From JAENVT01 sp963805445 (lineage in GTDB: Bacteria; Actinomycetota; Acidimicrobiia; Acidimicrobiales; Ilumatobacteraceae): a stretch of 64,000 nucleotides of DNA. The notes under the pieces are model-generated. The model was given only the letters and a program-made list of their open reading frames with translations, searched no databases and was not told where the DNA came from. The DNA is taken from contig CAWDUI010000038.1 in the NCBI GenBank assembly GCA_963805445.1, positions 434,001-498,000 of the forward strand. The letters run 5' to 3'. Shown in pieces: positions 54,611 through 64,000 of the stretch (the stretch's first letter is position 1; every line of letters begins with the position of its first letter). The position numbers and the translations under genes are program-made.

Positions 54611-55250
54611 TCACGATGTGGCGGTCTGGTGCAGAGCCGGCTCGTAGCCGTGCTGCAATGCTGCGACCGAAGTCGGCGGCGTGATGACGTCGACCACGAT
54701 CCCGGACGGACGGGGCTGCGGCCGCACCCACCCGTCGAAGCTGAACGCCCGTGTGAAGCTGCCGTGGATCAGCCGCGGCTCGCCGGTGTCGCCGACGACG
54801 ATCGAGCCGTCAGGCAGATCGTCCACGATTGCGCTCCACAGTCGTCGGTCCGCTGCCCGAACGAGGCCACGTCCGCGGCGCAAGCGTTCGAGGTTCAGTC
54901 GCCCGTTGATCTCCAGCGCTCGGAGCGGTTGGTCGCAACCAAGTGCGGTGTCGAGCGCATCGCCGGTACGAACGGTAGGCGTCGCGTCGGCACAGCGCGC
55001 AGGGGCGGTGTCCGGCCGCCAGGGCGACGGCGTCGTCGAGGAAGAACAGCGGGGTCCAGCGATGTGGCTGGTCCAGCGGATGACGCCAGCCCCGGAACTC
55101 GGTGACGCACGTGATCCACAGCGAGCCGTTGTGATGGCGGACCAGCGTTCGCGTGTCGTCGACGAGGCAGCCGCGATTGCCGGTGAGGCCCATCCGCTGC
55201 GGCACCGCGTGCAGATCGCCGAATGGATCGACACGGTTCCGACGGGGCAC
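54611..55250 (-). CDS. Conserved protein of unknown function with CxxC motif (one frameshift)
   Basis: The gene starts MPRRNRVDPFGDLHAVPQRMG at 55250. Its pattern is GCLVDDTRTLVRHHNGSLWITCVTEFRGWRHPLDQPHRWTPLFFLDDAVALAAGHRPCALCRRDAYRSY. After a frame change near 54970 it continues ALGCDQPLRALEINGRLNLERLRR and ends DLPDGSIVVGDTGEPRLIHG. CALC suggests a metal site. The protein is conserved in actinobacteria with no assigned function. It is divergent from fur. Confidence 0.65.
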
Positions 55251-55302
55251 GCCGCAGTCTCGCGCCGCCGCTCGCCTGGTTGCCCGAACCGATGGGCGAC
55301 TT

Positions 55303-55336
55303 TACATCGTGTAGAGATTTGCACATAATGTAGATA
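55303..55336. promoter_or_regulatory. Tandem Fur-box-like repeats before furA
   Basis: TACATCGTGTAGAGA (55303-55317) and CACATAATGTAGATA (55322-55336) share 11 of 15 positions and are each partly palindromic (ACAT..TGTA), spaced 19 bp apart. The second copy ends on the first base of the furA start codon, consistent with autorepression of a leaderless message. Confidence 0.55.
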
Positions 55337-55770
55337 TGTCAGTCGACGCGGCCCAGCTCCTGCGGCAACACGGCCTGAATGTCACGCCCCAGCGTTTGGC
55401 CGTCTTGCGGGCGGTGTCGGGACAAGCGCATCTCACGGCGGACGATGTGTTCGAGGTCGTCAGGGCCGACATCGGGACCATTTCGCGTCGTGCCGTGTAT
55501 GACGCCGTCGGCGTTCTGGCCGACATGGGGCTCGTCCGGCGCATCCAACCGGCCGGGTCCGCTGCGCGCTACGAGGACCGAGTGGGCGACAACCACCACC
55601 ACCTGATCTGTCGCACGTGTGGCCGCATGGTCGACGTGGACTGCGCCGTCGGGGTGACGCCATGCCTGACTGCGGCCGACGACTCCGGTTACGAGATCGA
55701 CGAAGCCGAGGTCATCTATTGGGGCCGCTGCCCGGCATGTCGTGAGAGGGCGACGACACCTGAGTTGTGA
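55336..55770 (+). CDS. furA: Fur-family regulator, FurA type
   Basis: This 144-residue protein starts at the ATG at 55336. The winged helix is LLRQHGLNVTPQRLAVLRAVSGQAHLTADDVFEVVRADIGTISRRAVYDAVGVLADMGLVRRIQ. The metal region is DNHHHLICRTCGRMVDVDCAVG (HHH, CRTC) and the final CPAC. FurA represses katG in mycobacteria and streptomycetes in response to peroxide or iron. Here katG follows directly, so the same circuit is likely. Confidence 0.9.
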   Translation: MSVDAAQLLRQHGLNVTPQRLAVLRAVSGQAHLTADDVFEVVRADIGTISRRAVYDAVGVLADMGLVRRIQPAGSAARYEDRVGDNHHHLICRTCGRMVDVDCAVGVTPCLTAADDSGYEIDEAEVIYWGRCPACRERATTPEL

Positions 55771-55810
55771 GTATTCATCGATATCCGTCCATCATCAATC
55801 GAGGAGAGAA

Positions 55811-58033
<2,223 letters not shown>

Positions 58034-59029
58034 TCAGCGCGCCGCGTGCCGCAACGCCGTCGTCAGATCGGCGGCGACGCGGTCGGCCGCGGCCGCGCAT
58101 GCAGGTGAAACGGTGTCCCAGAGAAGGAAGTTGTGGACCATGCCCGGCTCCCGGCGCACGGTTGTAGGGACGCGGGCCTCCCGCAGGCGCGCGGCGTACG
58201 CTTCACCCTGGTCGCGTAGCGGATCATGCTCACAGGTGATGACGATCGCCGTGGGAAGACCGGCGAGGTCGGTCACGAACAGCGGGCTCACACCGGGATC
58301 GGTGAGCAGCGTCGAGTCCGGCACCCATTGTGCGTTGAACCACTCGATGTCGGCGACGTCGAGTCCGTAGCCGTGGCCCTTCTCCACCATCGACGCTCCG
58401 GAGTTGCTGAGATCGGTGTTCGCGTAGATCAACAATTGGATGTCGGGTGCCGCGTCGGGCGCTTCATCGCGCACGCGCACGCAAGCCAGTGTCGCGGTGG
58501 TCCCTCCGGCGCTGTCGCCGGCGATGGCGAGCGCAGTCGGTGCCTCGCCGAGCTCTCGTGGTCGCGATGCGATCCAACGCAGTGCATCAACGGCGTCGTC
58601 AACTGCGGCGGGCCACGGATGTTCCGGCGCGCGGCGGTAGTCGAGGGCAAGCACCACAGCACCGGAAGTGGCAGCCAGGCGGCGACAGGCGCGGTCGTGC
58701 GTCTCGAGGTCTCCGATCACCCAGCCGCCGCCGTGGAGGTAGAGCACGAGGTCGATGGCCGTCGCTGTCGGTCGGTACAAGCGCGCCGGCCGGCCGTGGG
58801 GCGGTACTGCGAGGTCGACCACCGAACTCATCTCCGGCCCTTTTGGTCTGGCCGCGGAGCGCTGCGCTGTCGCACTGCGCATGGCCAGTGCTCCGGTCTC
58901 AGCGGCGGGAGGGATCTGCCGTGCGTTGAAGTCGTTCAAGAAGGCGGTCAGCTCGCTGTCCGCGAGGGGCCCGATCACGTCGTCACGATACCCGTTCACG
59001 TCGAGGCCGGGGGCTCCGTCAGCGCCCAC
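58034..59029 (-). CDS. Alpha/beta hydrolase (HSL-type esterase)
   Basis: This protein of about 331 residues starts at a GTG near 59029 (VGADGAPGLDVNGYRDDVIG); GTG codons at 59035 and 59041 are alternatives. The HSL-family oxyanion HGGG is in DLVLYLHGGGWVIGDLETHDRACRRLA, the nucleophile elbow is AIAGDSAGGTTATLA, the acid is in TCEHDPLRDQGEAYA and the His in EPGMVHNFLLWDT. It hydrolyses short acyl or carboxyl esters. The 5' end overlaps the S4 gene by 11 bp and the stop abuts katG. Confidence 0.85.
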   Translation of the reverse strand: MGADGAPGLDVNGYRDDVIGPLADSELTAFLNDFNARQIPPAAETGALAMRSATAQRSAARPKGPEMSSVVDLAVPPHGRPARLYRPTATAIDLVLYLHGGGWVIGDLETHDRACRRLAATSGAVVLALDYRRAPEHPWPAAVDDAVDALRWIASRPRELGEAPTALAIAGDSAGGTTATLACVRVRDEAPDAAPDIQLLIYANTDLSNSGASMVEKGHGYGLDVADIEWFNAQWVPDSTLLTDPGVSPLFVTDLAGLPTAIVITCEHDPLRDQGEAYAARLREARVPTTVRREPGMVHNFLLWDTVSPACAAAADRVAADLTTALRHAAR

Positions 59030-59384
59030 GCCCACGCACACGGTCGATCTGACGGCGGTCTCGCTTCGTCGGGCGGCCCGCACCGCGGTCCCGCACGGCG
59101 AACGGTGGTTGGAAGTTGTCGGTACGTTCGGGCGCCGGTGGGCTGTGATCCTCGAAGCATTCGGCAGCGGTGACGGCATCGACTCGCTTGGCGATGAGCT
59201 TGGCGACTTCTACGATCCGCTCGCGCTGGTTGACGCGTGCTTCGACCTGATCGCCCACGCGTACCGGTGAGGACGGTTTCGCCGACGCGCCGTTGATGCT
59301 CACGTGGCCGCCGCGACAGATCGCCGCGGCACCCGAGCGGGTCTTGGTGATCCGCACGGCTTGCAGCCACTGGTCGATGCGCAC
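59019..59384 (-). CDS. S4-domain RNA-binding protein, Hsp15 (HslR)-like
   Basis: This 121-residue protein starts at a GTG at 59384 (MRIDQWLQAVRITKTRSGAAAICRGGHVSINGASAKPSSPVRVGDQVEARV). This is the S4 fold, as in the ribosome-recycling heat-shock protein Hsp15. The C-terminal 40 residues are Arg-rich and disordered. It binds RNA, probably the large subunit with a stuck nascent chain, which is the family's known role. It overlaps the esterase gene. Confidence 0.85.
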   Translation of the reverse strand: MRIDQWLQAVRITKTRSGAAAICRGGHVSINGASAKPSSPVRVGDQVEARVNQRERIVEVAKLIAKRVDAVTAAECFEDHSPPAPERTDNFQPPFAVRDRGAGRPTKRDRRQIDRVRGRGR

Positions 59385-59519
59385 TGAATCGATGCGAGCA
59401 GTCTGGCATCTGCCCGATCTGGACGCGGCGACGACTCGCCTCTACCGGTGTGTCCCACGGGTGCGATGCTGTGATCGTCGGCTCAGACTTGTATCTGACC
59501 TCACGTGAAGGAGGACGAC

Positions 59520-59666
59520 ATGGAGTTTCTCGTCGAGTTCGAAGTCACCGTTCCGGATGGAACACCCGAGACCCAAGTTGCGACGCGCCAAGATGCAGCG
59601 CCGATCGATGTCACGCCACTCGAGCCGCATCGGAACGATCCGGGGCAAGACGGGAGCAGGTCATGA
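59520..59666 (+). CDS. Shortened muconolactone-isomerase-like gene
   Basis: This 48-residue frame has a very strong AAGGAGG. It starts MEFLVEFEVTVPDGTPETQV, like the muconolactone delta-isomerase (CatC) N-terminus, and ends PIDVTPLEPHRNDPGQDGS, like the CatC C-terminus (normally LPLYEWMxxxVTPLxPHPNDP). About 45 residues between, including the catalytic centre, are absent. It looks like an in-frame internal deletion rather than a whole enzyme. The stop overlaps the DUF3237 start. Confidence 0.65.
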   Translation: MEFLVEFEVTVPDGTPETQVATRQDAAPIDVTPLEPHRNDPGQDGSRS

Positions 59667-60136
59667 GCGCCCGACTCCCCGCACCTCGTCTGAGTCAGAT
59701 CTATCGATTGGAGGCAACGCTCGGCCAACCGTTGGAGCTCGGCGAGATCGGCAATCGCCGCCGCCGAATCGTTCCCCTCACGGGCGGGGTGTTCACCGGA
59801 CCTCAGCTCAACGGCACCCTGCTCGCGGGCGCAAGTGCCGATTGGCAGATCGTGCTCGCGGACGGCACTGCGATCGGCGACATTCGCTACACCCTCCAGA
59901 CCGACGGCGGGGATCTGCTCTCCGTCACCTCGCGGAGTGTGCGCCACGGGAGCCCCGATGTGTTGGCGCGCCTGGGGCGTGGCGACGAGGTCGACCCCAG
60001 CGAGTACGTCTTTCGTGCCGCAACGCAGATCGAAGCCGCCGTATCGCACCTCGATTGGCTGAACAGGGGCATCTTCGTCAGTGTGGGCGGCCGACACAGC
60101 GCTGGTGTCATCTACGAGACCTACCTCGTCGAATGA
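59663..60136 (+). CDS. DUF3237 family protein
   Basis: This 157-residue protein starts MSARLPAPRLSQIYRLEATLG, overlapping the shortened CatC-like gene (TGA/ATG). A beta-barrel pattern follows: IVPLTGGVFTGPQLNGTLLAGASADWQIVLADGTAIGDIRYTLQTDGGDLLSVTSRSVRHG, and YVFRAATQIEAAVSHLDWLNRGIFVSVGGRHSAGVIYETYLVE. DUF3237 is of unknown function. Its pairing with a CatC-like gene suggests an aromatic-catabolism origin. Confidence 0.8.
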   Translation: MSARLPAPRLSQIYRLEATLGQPLELGEIGNRRRRIVPLTGGVFTGPQLNGTLLAGASADWQIVLADGTAIGDIRYTLQTDGGDLLSVTSRSVRHGSPDVLARLGRGDEVDPSEYVFRAATQIEAAVSHLDWLNRGIFVSVGGRHSAGVIYETYLVE

Positions 60137-60256
60137 ATTTCGCCGGCGCTTCCGCCCCGGCGCCGCTGTCTGCCTGCGACGCCGGAGGTATCGTTCCTGG
60201 CGTTCGAAGCAACGAGGCGCACACGTCACGATCGGATCAGAGATGAGGAGATGAAC

Positions 60257-60772
60257 ATGAGTCAAGCGACTGAACGAGCCGTCCTTGCCGGGGGCTGCTT
60301 CTGGGGAATGCAAGATCTGATCCGCAAGCGGCCGGGCGTGATCTCGACTCGCGTCGGCTACACCGGCGGTGACGTTGCCAACGCGACGTACCGCAATCAC
60401 GGTTCGCACGCGGAAGCGATCGAGATCATCTTCGACCCCGAGCAGGAGTCGTTCCGCGATCTGCTCGAGTTCTTCTTCCAGATCCACGACCCGACGACCA
60501 AGAACCGCCAGGGCAACGACATGGGGGCCAGCTACCGGTCGGCGATCTTCTACACCGACGAGACGCAGCGCGCCATCGCCAACGACACGATCGCCGACGT
60601 CGAGGCGTCGGGCTTGTGGCCCGGCAAAGTGGTCACCGAAGTCGTGCCGGTTGGCCCGTTCTGGGAAGCAGAGCCCGAGCACCAGGACTACCTTCTGCGC
60701 TATCCGGCGGGCTACACCTGCCACTTCGTCAGGCCCAACTGGAAGCTCCCGCGCCGCGAGGCGAATGCCTGA
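60257..60772 (+). CDS. msrA: Peptide methionine sulfoxide reductase
   Basis: This 171-residue protein starts at the second ATG at 60257, since GAGGAG is 7 bp upstream; the first is at 60251. The active-site Cys is in AVLAGGCFWGMQDLIRK, then GYTGGDVANATYRNHGSHAEAIEIIFDP. Also present are FFFQIHDPTTKNRQGNDMGASYRSAIF and FWEAEPEHQDYLLRYPAGYTCHFVRPNW. It repairs methionine sulfoxide, fitting the oxidative-stress genes here. Cytosolic. Confidence 0.95.
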   Translation: MSQATERAVLAGGCFWGMQDLIRKRPGVISTRVGYTGGDVANATYRNHGSHAEAIEIIFDPEQESFRDLLEFFFQIHDPTTKNRQGNDMGASYRSAIFYTDETQRAIANDTIADVEASGLWPGKVVTEVVPVGPFWEAEPEHQDYLLRYPAGYTCHFVRPNWKLPRREANA

Positions 60773-60818
60773 CGCTTCGTGTAGGCGCTGCCCGATCGCC
60801 CTCCGGAATTCGACCTGA

Positions 60819-60841
60819 AGTATACCCCTAGGGGGTATACT
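60819..60841. promoter_or_regulatory. CsoR-like copper operator
   Basis: AGTATACCCC (60819-60828) and GGGGTATACT (60832-60841) are perfect 10-bp arms around TAG. The core, TACCCC with GGGGTA, matches the consensus of CsoR-type copper repressors. It lies 22 bp before the copper ATPase start and its TATACT also resembles a -10 element, so copper-dependent derepression is likely. No csoR gene is in the window. Confidence 0.8.
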
Positions 60842-60863
60842 CGGTTCGACAAGGAGGAATGCG

Positions 60864-62897
60864 ATGGACCACATGACGATCGAGGTGTCCGGCCACGCAC
60901 CCCACGCCGGGCACGAGCCCGCGGGTCACGACAAGCACGCCGGCCACGACCCGGAGATGTTCCGCCGCCGCTTCTGGTTGACACTGGCGATGACCGTGCC
61001 GGTGGTCTTCACCTCGGAGATGGTGATGGACTGGTTCGGCTACCACCTCGATGGGGTGGCGTGGATCGGACCCGTGCTGGGCACCGTGATCTACCTGTGG
61101 GGAGGGCAGCCGTTCCTGGTCAGCGCGAGAGCGGAGATTCGCGAGCGGGCCCCCGGAATGATGCTCTTGATCGCAATGGCGATCACGGTGGCCTGGGGTG
61201 CGTCCATGGCATCGACCGTCGGATGGTTGGATCTCGAGTTCTGGTGGGAGCTCGCCGCACTGGTGTCGATCATGCTGCTGGGGCACTGGCAGGAGATGAA
61301 GGCGATCGGTCAGGCGCGAGGCGCGCTCGCCGCACTGGCCGAATTGCTACCGGACGACGCTGAAGTCGTCGAAGCCGACGGCGTTCGTCGAGTCGCGATC
61401 AGCGAGCTCCGGGTGGGGGATCGGGTGCTCGTGCGGCCTGGTGGCCGGGTGCCGGCGGACGGTTCGATCGTCGAGGGCTCTGCGGAACTCGACGAGTCGA
61501 TGATCACCGGCGAATCCCGTCCGGTTGCCCGCACTGTCGGGGGTCGGGTGGTAGCGGGAACCGTGTCCACCGACTCGGCGTTGCACGTCGAGGTCTCCGC
61601 CGTCGGTGACGACACCGCACTGGCCGGAATTCAGCGGCTGGTCGCCGATGCACAGGCGAGCAGTTCACGGGCACAAGTGCTCGCCGACCGGTTCGCCGCG
61701 GTGCTGTTCTATGTCGCGACTGCCTCGGCGTTGACGACGCTGCTGGTGTGGGGCGCCCTCGGTCGATGGGACGTGGGCCTGGTCGCCGCGGTCACGGTGT
61801 TGGTCATTGCCTGCCCTCACGCTCTCGGGCTGGCGATCCCGCTGGTCGTGTCGATCTCCACGGCGCTGGCCTCGCGCTCGGGGATCTTGGTGCGGGATCG
61901 TCTCGCGTTGGAACGGATGCGCACCATCGACACCGTGCTGTTCGACAAGACCGGCACGCTCACACTCGGCCGGCACCGCCTCACCGGCATCGCCACCGTG
62001 GACGCTCGACCCGACACGGAAGTACTTGCACTGGCAGCAGCGGTGGAAGCGGACAGCGAGCACCCCCTGGCCAGGGCGATCATCACTGCCGCCGAAGGCC
62101 TTCCCATCCCGGGAGCGACGTCGTTCAGGGCGCTCACGGGACGCGGTGTCGAAGCGGAGATCGATGGCCGTCCCTACGCCGTCGGCGGGCCTGCGCTGCT
62201 GCGCGAGCGTGATCTGGTGCTGCCAACCGAATTGGCCGGGGCAGTGGACGGGTGGCGGCAACGTGGAGCATCGGTGCTCAACCTGATCGATGCCGATCGA
62301 GTGCTCGCCGCATTTGCGCTCGAGGACGCGGCACGACCGGAGTCGGCCGAGGCCATCGCCGAACTGCACCGCCTCGGCGTGACCAAGGTGGTGATGATCA
62401 CCGGTGACGCACGCTCGGTTGCCGAGCATGTCGGCCGGCAGATCGGAATCGACGAGGTGCACGCCGAAGTCCTTCCCGAGGACAAGGACCGCACCGTGAT
62501 CGCATTGCGCGAACAGGGCCATCGGGTGGCGATGGTCGGTGACGGCGTGAACGACGCGCCGGCGCTGGCACGTGCTGACGTCGGCCTGGCGATCGGCGCC
62601 GGCACCGACGTCGCCATCGAGTCCGCCGGCATGGTGCTCGCCGGCAGCGACCCGCGCGCCGTCGGTGCCGTCATCAGGCTCTCCCGTGCGTCGTACCGCA
62701 AGATGTGGCAGAACCTGATCTGGGCGGCCGGTTACAACATCATCGCCATTCCCGTCGCCGCCGGAGCGTTCGTCTGGGCCGGCATCACCATGCCACCAGC
62801 CGTCGCCGCGATCTTGATGAGCCTCTCCACCGTCGTGGTCGCGATCAACGCCCAACTGCTCCGCAGAGTCGAACTCACACCCGGGAGGCCGGCCTGA
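60864..62897 (+). CDS. copB: CopB-type copper/silver P-type ATPase
   Basis: This 677-residue protein begins with a His-rich metal-binding tail (MDHMTIEVSGHAPHAGHEPA, then GHDKHAGHDPEM). The membrane metal site is IACPHALGLAIPL (Cys317-Pro-His319), the CPH motif of the P1B-3 group, which moves Cu(II) or Ag(I). TGES is in DESMITGESRPV; the phospho-Asp361 is in VLFDKTGTLTLGR; HP motif DSEHPLARAI; hinge MVGDGVNDAPALARADVGLAIGAG. It is downstream of a CsoR-like box. Confidence 0.9.
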   Translation: MDHMTIEVSGHAPHAGHEPAGHDKHAGHDPEMFRRRFWLTLAMTVPVVFTSEMVMDWFGYHLDGVAWIGPVLGTVIYLWGGQPFLVSARAEIRERAPGMMLLIAMAITVAWGASMASTVGWLDLEFWWELAALVSIMLLGHWQEMKAIGQARGALAALAELLPDDAEVVEADGVRRVAISELRVGDRVLVRPGGRVPADGSIVEGSAELDESMITGESRPVARTVGGRVVAGTVSTDSALHVEVSAVGDDTALAGIQRLVADAQASSSRAQVLADRFAAVLFYVATASALTTLLVWGALGRWDVGLVAAVTVLVIACPHALGLAIPLVVSISTALASRSGILVRDRLALERMRTIDTVLFDKTGTLTLGRHRLTGIATVDARPDTEVLALAAAVEADSEHPLARAIITAAEGLPIPGATSFRALTGRGVEAEIDGRPYAVGGPALLRERDLVLPTELAGAVDGWRQRGASVLNLIDADRVLAAFALEDAARPESAEAIAELHRLGVTKVVMITGDARSVAEHVGRQIGIDEVHAEVLPEDKDRTVIALREQGHRVAMVGDGVNDAPALARADVGLAIGAGTDVAIESAGMVLAGSDPRAVGAVIRLSRASYRKMWQNLIWAAGYNIIAIPVAAGAFVWAGITMPPAVAAILMSLSTVVVAINAQLLRRVELTPGRPA

Positions 62898-62918
62898 CCA
62901 TCGGCCCGTGTCCGGCGG

Positions 62919-63520
62919 TCAATGCCGACCGTGGGTCGCGGCGCCGTGGTTCGAGCGGACGATGAGTCCAGCCCGCGATGCTGCCAGGCGCTGGAGGATT
63001 CGTTCCAGGAGCGGGACGAGCAAGCGTGCTCCGATGAGGGCGACCGCGCCGCCGAGCACAAGGCCGGCGAGCACGTCGAGCGGATAGTGGGCCCCGACGT
63101 ACACGCGGGTGAACGCCATTGCGATCGCGGCGATCATCGCGATCAGGCCGAGTCGTCGCTCGACGAGGAGCAGGCCGACGGCGACGGCGCCGACGGTCGT
63201 GGCGTGATCACTGGGAAACGAGAAGTCAGTGGTTCGATCGATGAGCACATGGACACCGGCCAGCGTCTCGTATGGCCGGGCGCGGTCCACGGCGTTGCCG
63301 ATGAGTTGCCCGATTCCCAGTGCGATGAGCGCAGCGGCACCCGCCCACAACGAACCGGCAACCGCTCTGAGATCGTTGCGGCGGCGAGAGACATGAACAC
63401 GGCGAGCAACAGGCCGGCGAATGCCACGATGCCGTAATCGGCGTAGAACCTCATCGGACCATGCGCCCACGCCGTTCGATCAGCGAGCCGATTGATCCAC
63501 TCGAAGAGTGACGAATCCAT
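62919..63520 (-). CDS. PAP2-family phosphatase (one frameshift)
   Basis: The gene starts MDSSLFEWINRLADRTAWAHGPMRFYADYGIVAFAGLLLAVFM at 63520. After a frame change near 63365 it contains ALIALGIGQLIGNAVDRARPYETL (motif 1 KxxxxxxRP variant), FSFPSDHATTVGAVAVGLLL (motif 2 PSxH) and AFTRVYVGAHYPLDVLAGLVLG (motif 3 SRxxxxxHxxxD variant). This resembles BcrC-like undecaprenyl pyrophosphate phosphatases. Five or so membrane helices are visible. It would work at the membrane on lipid phosphates. Confidence 0.8.
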
Positions 63521-63597
63521 GGCGGTCAGTATGCAGTGCTGCGCTCGTCAACAGCCCGCGCGTCGGCACGCCCGGTGTGCTGGCTACGGTCGTCTCG

Positions 63598-64000
63598 ATG
63601 ACGAGTCCCGCAGCTCGACGGTCCTTCCCATTTCGCTTCGCTCGAGTTCATCGCGCCATTGTCACGGGATCGAGCCCAGCGGCTGGCGACTCGCCTCGCC
63701 GCCAATGATCCTGCTGTCGTCGTCGACATCGGCTGCGGGTGGGGCGAGCTGTTGATGCAGGTGGTGGCCGCCACAGCATCCGGCGTCGGTGTTGGTGTCG
63801 ACATCGACGAACTTGCTCTGCAGCGTGGTCGAGAACTTGCGACCGTCAAGGGACTGGACGGACGCGTCCGATTCGTCACTCGCCTCGAGGACGCAGCAGT
63901 GGTGGCTGCCGATGTCGCGATCTGTTGCGGCGCAAGTCACGTCTTCGGGACCACGAGGCAAGCGTTGGTGGAGATGTATGCATTGACGGAGCCTGGCGGT
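63598..64000 (+). CDS. Class I SAM-dependent methyltransferase (partial, one frameshift)
   Basis: The gene starts at the ATG at 63598 (MTSPAARRSF). A frame change near 63629 leads to HFASLEFIAPLSRDRAQRLATRLAANDPAVVVDIGCGWGELLMQVVA, the SAM-binding motif I. It continues GVGVDIDELALQRGRELA and DVAICCGASHVFGTTRQALVEMYALTEPGG up to the window edge, so the 3' end is missing. The family substrate is unknown. It is divergent from the PAP2 gene. Confidence 0.7.

Overview
This is high-GC DNA with densely packed, often overlapping genes (ATGA, GTGA and TGATG junctions), frequent GTG starts and several promoters with no leader. The families present (SCO4226-type DUF4242, DUF2630, the SCO6745 family, GPP34, FurA-KatG, a CopB-type ATPase behind a CsoR-like box) point to Actinomycetota. 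I infer class Acidimicrobiia (Ilumatobacter-like) from overall resemblance, not from a marker gene. No rRNA, tRNA, CRISPR array, insertion sequence or phage gene was seen.

Layout. 1-4.6 kb: the start of an acyl-CoA dehydrogenase and a DUF4242 gene, then a heavily frameshifted AAA-ATPase/LuxR regulator. 4.7-6.8 kb: a membrane protein divergent from an ECF sigma factor and its membrane partner. 6.9-10.4 kb: an SDR enzyme, a DUF1269-like protein, and an operon of a cupredoxin lipoprotein with two ferritin-like proteins. 10.6-17.5 kb: an EamA transporter, a Cys-cluster protein, large-subunit catalase KatE, then an overlapping run of glycosyltransferase, PIG-L deacetylase, NodS-like methyltransferase and acyl-CoA-dehydrogenase-like protein. 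17.6-26.7 kb: small enzymes, a beta-carbonic anhydrase, two different PLP decarboxylase-fold enzymes around an RraA-like protein, and a secreted repeat/CAP protein. 26.7-38.4 kb, mostly minus strand: DUF922 protease, D-Ala-D-Ala carboxypeptidase lipoprotein, cation P-type ATPase, a GNAT-MFS fusion, a TetR-controlled membrane protein, GPP34, HAD and a cysteine-synthase-like enzyme. 38.4-44.6 kb: a MacB-type ABC exporter divergent from a NarL-type two-component system. 44.6-53.7 kb: GH31 glucosidase, Zwf, a MarR-GNAT fusion, two ArsR-SRPBCC modules, MaoC, DUF899 and a Mug glycosylase. 53.8-64 kb: a VIT-family transporter, FurA-KatG, an esterase, an S4 protein, a shrunken muconolactone-isomerase gene with DUF3237, MsrA, a copper ATPase, a PAP2 phosphatase and a partial methyltransferase.

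The common theme is oxidative and metal stress (KatE, KatG, FurA, MsrA, ferritin-like proteins, cupredoxin, CopB, VIT transporter, Zwf for NADPH). Many small regulators sit beside inverted repeats that look like their own operators.

Caveat: about 25 single-base frameshifts interrupt otherwise well-conserved genes, some in C or G runs, and at least 15 more fall in one 3.5-kb gene. Most look like sequence or assembly error. For such genes the coordinates span the reconstructed gene and the break point is given.
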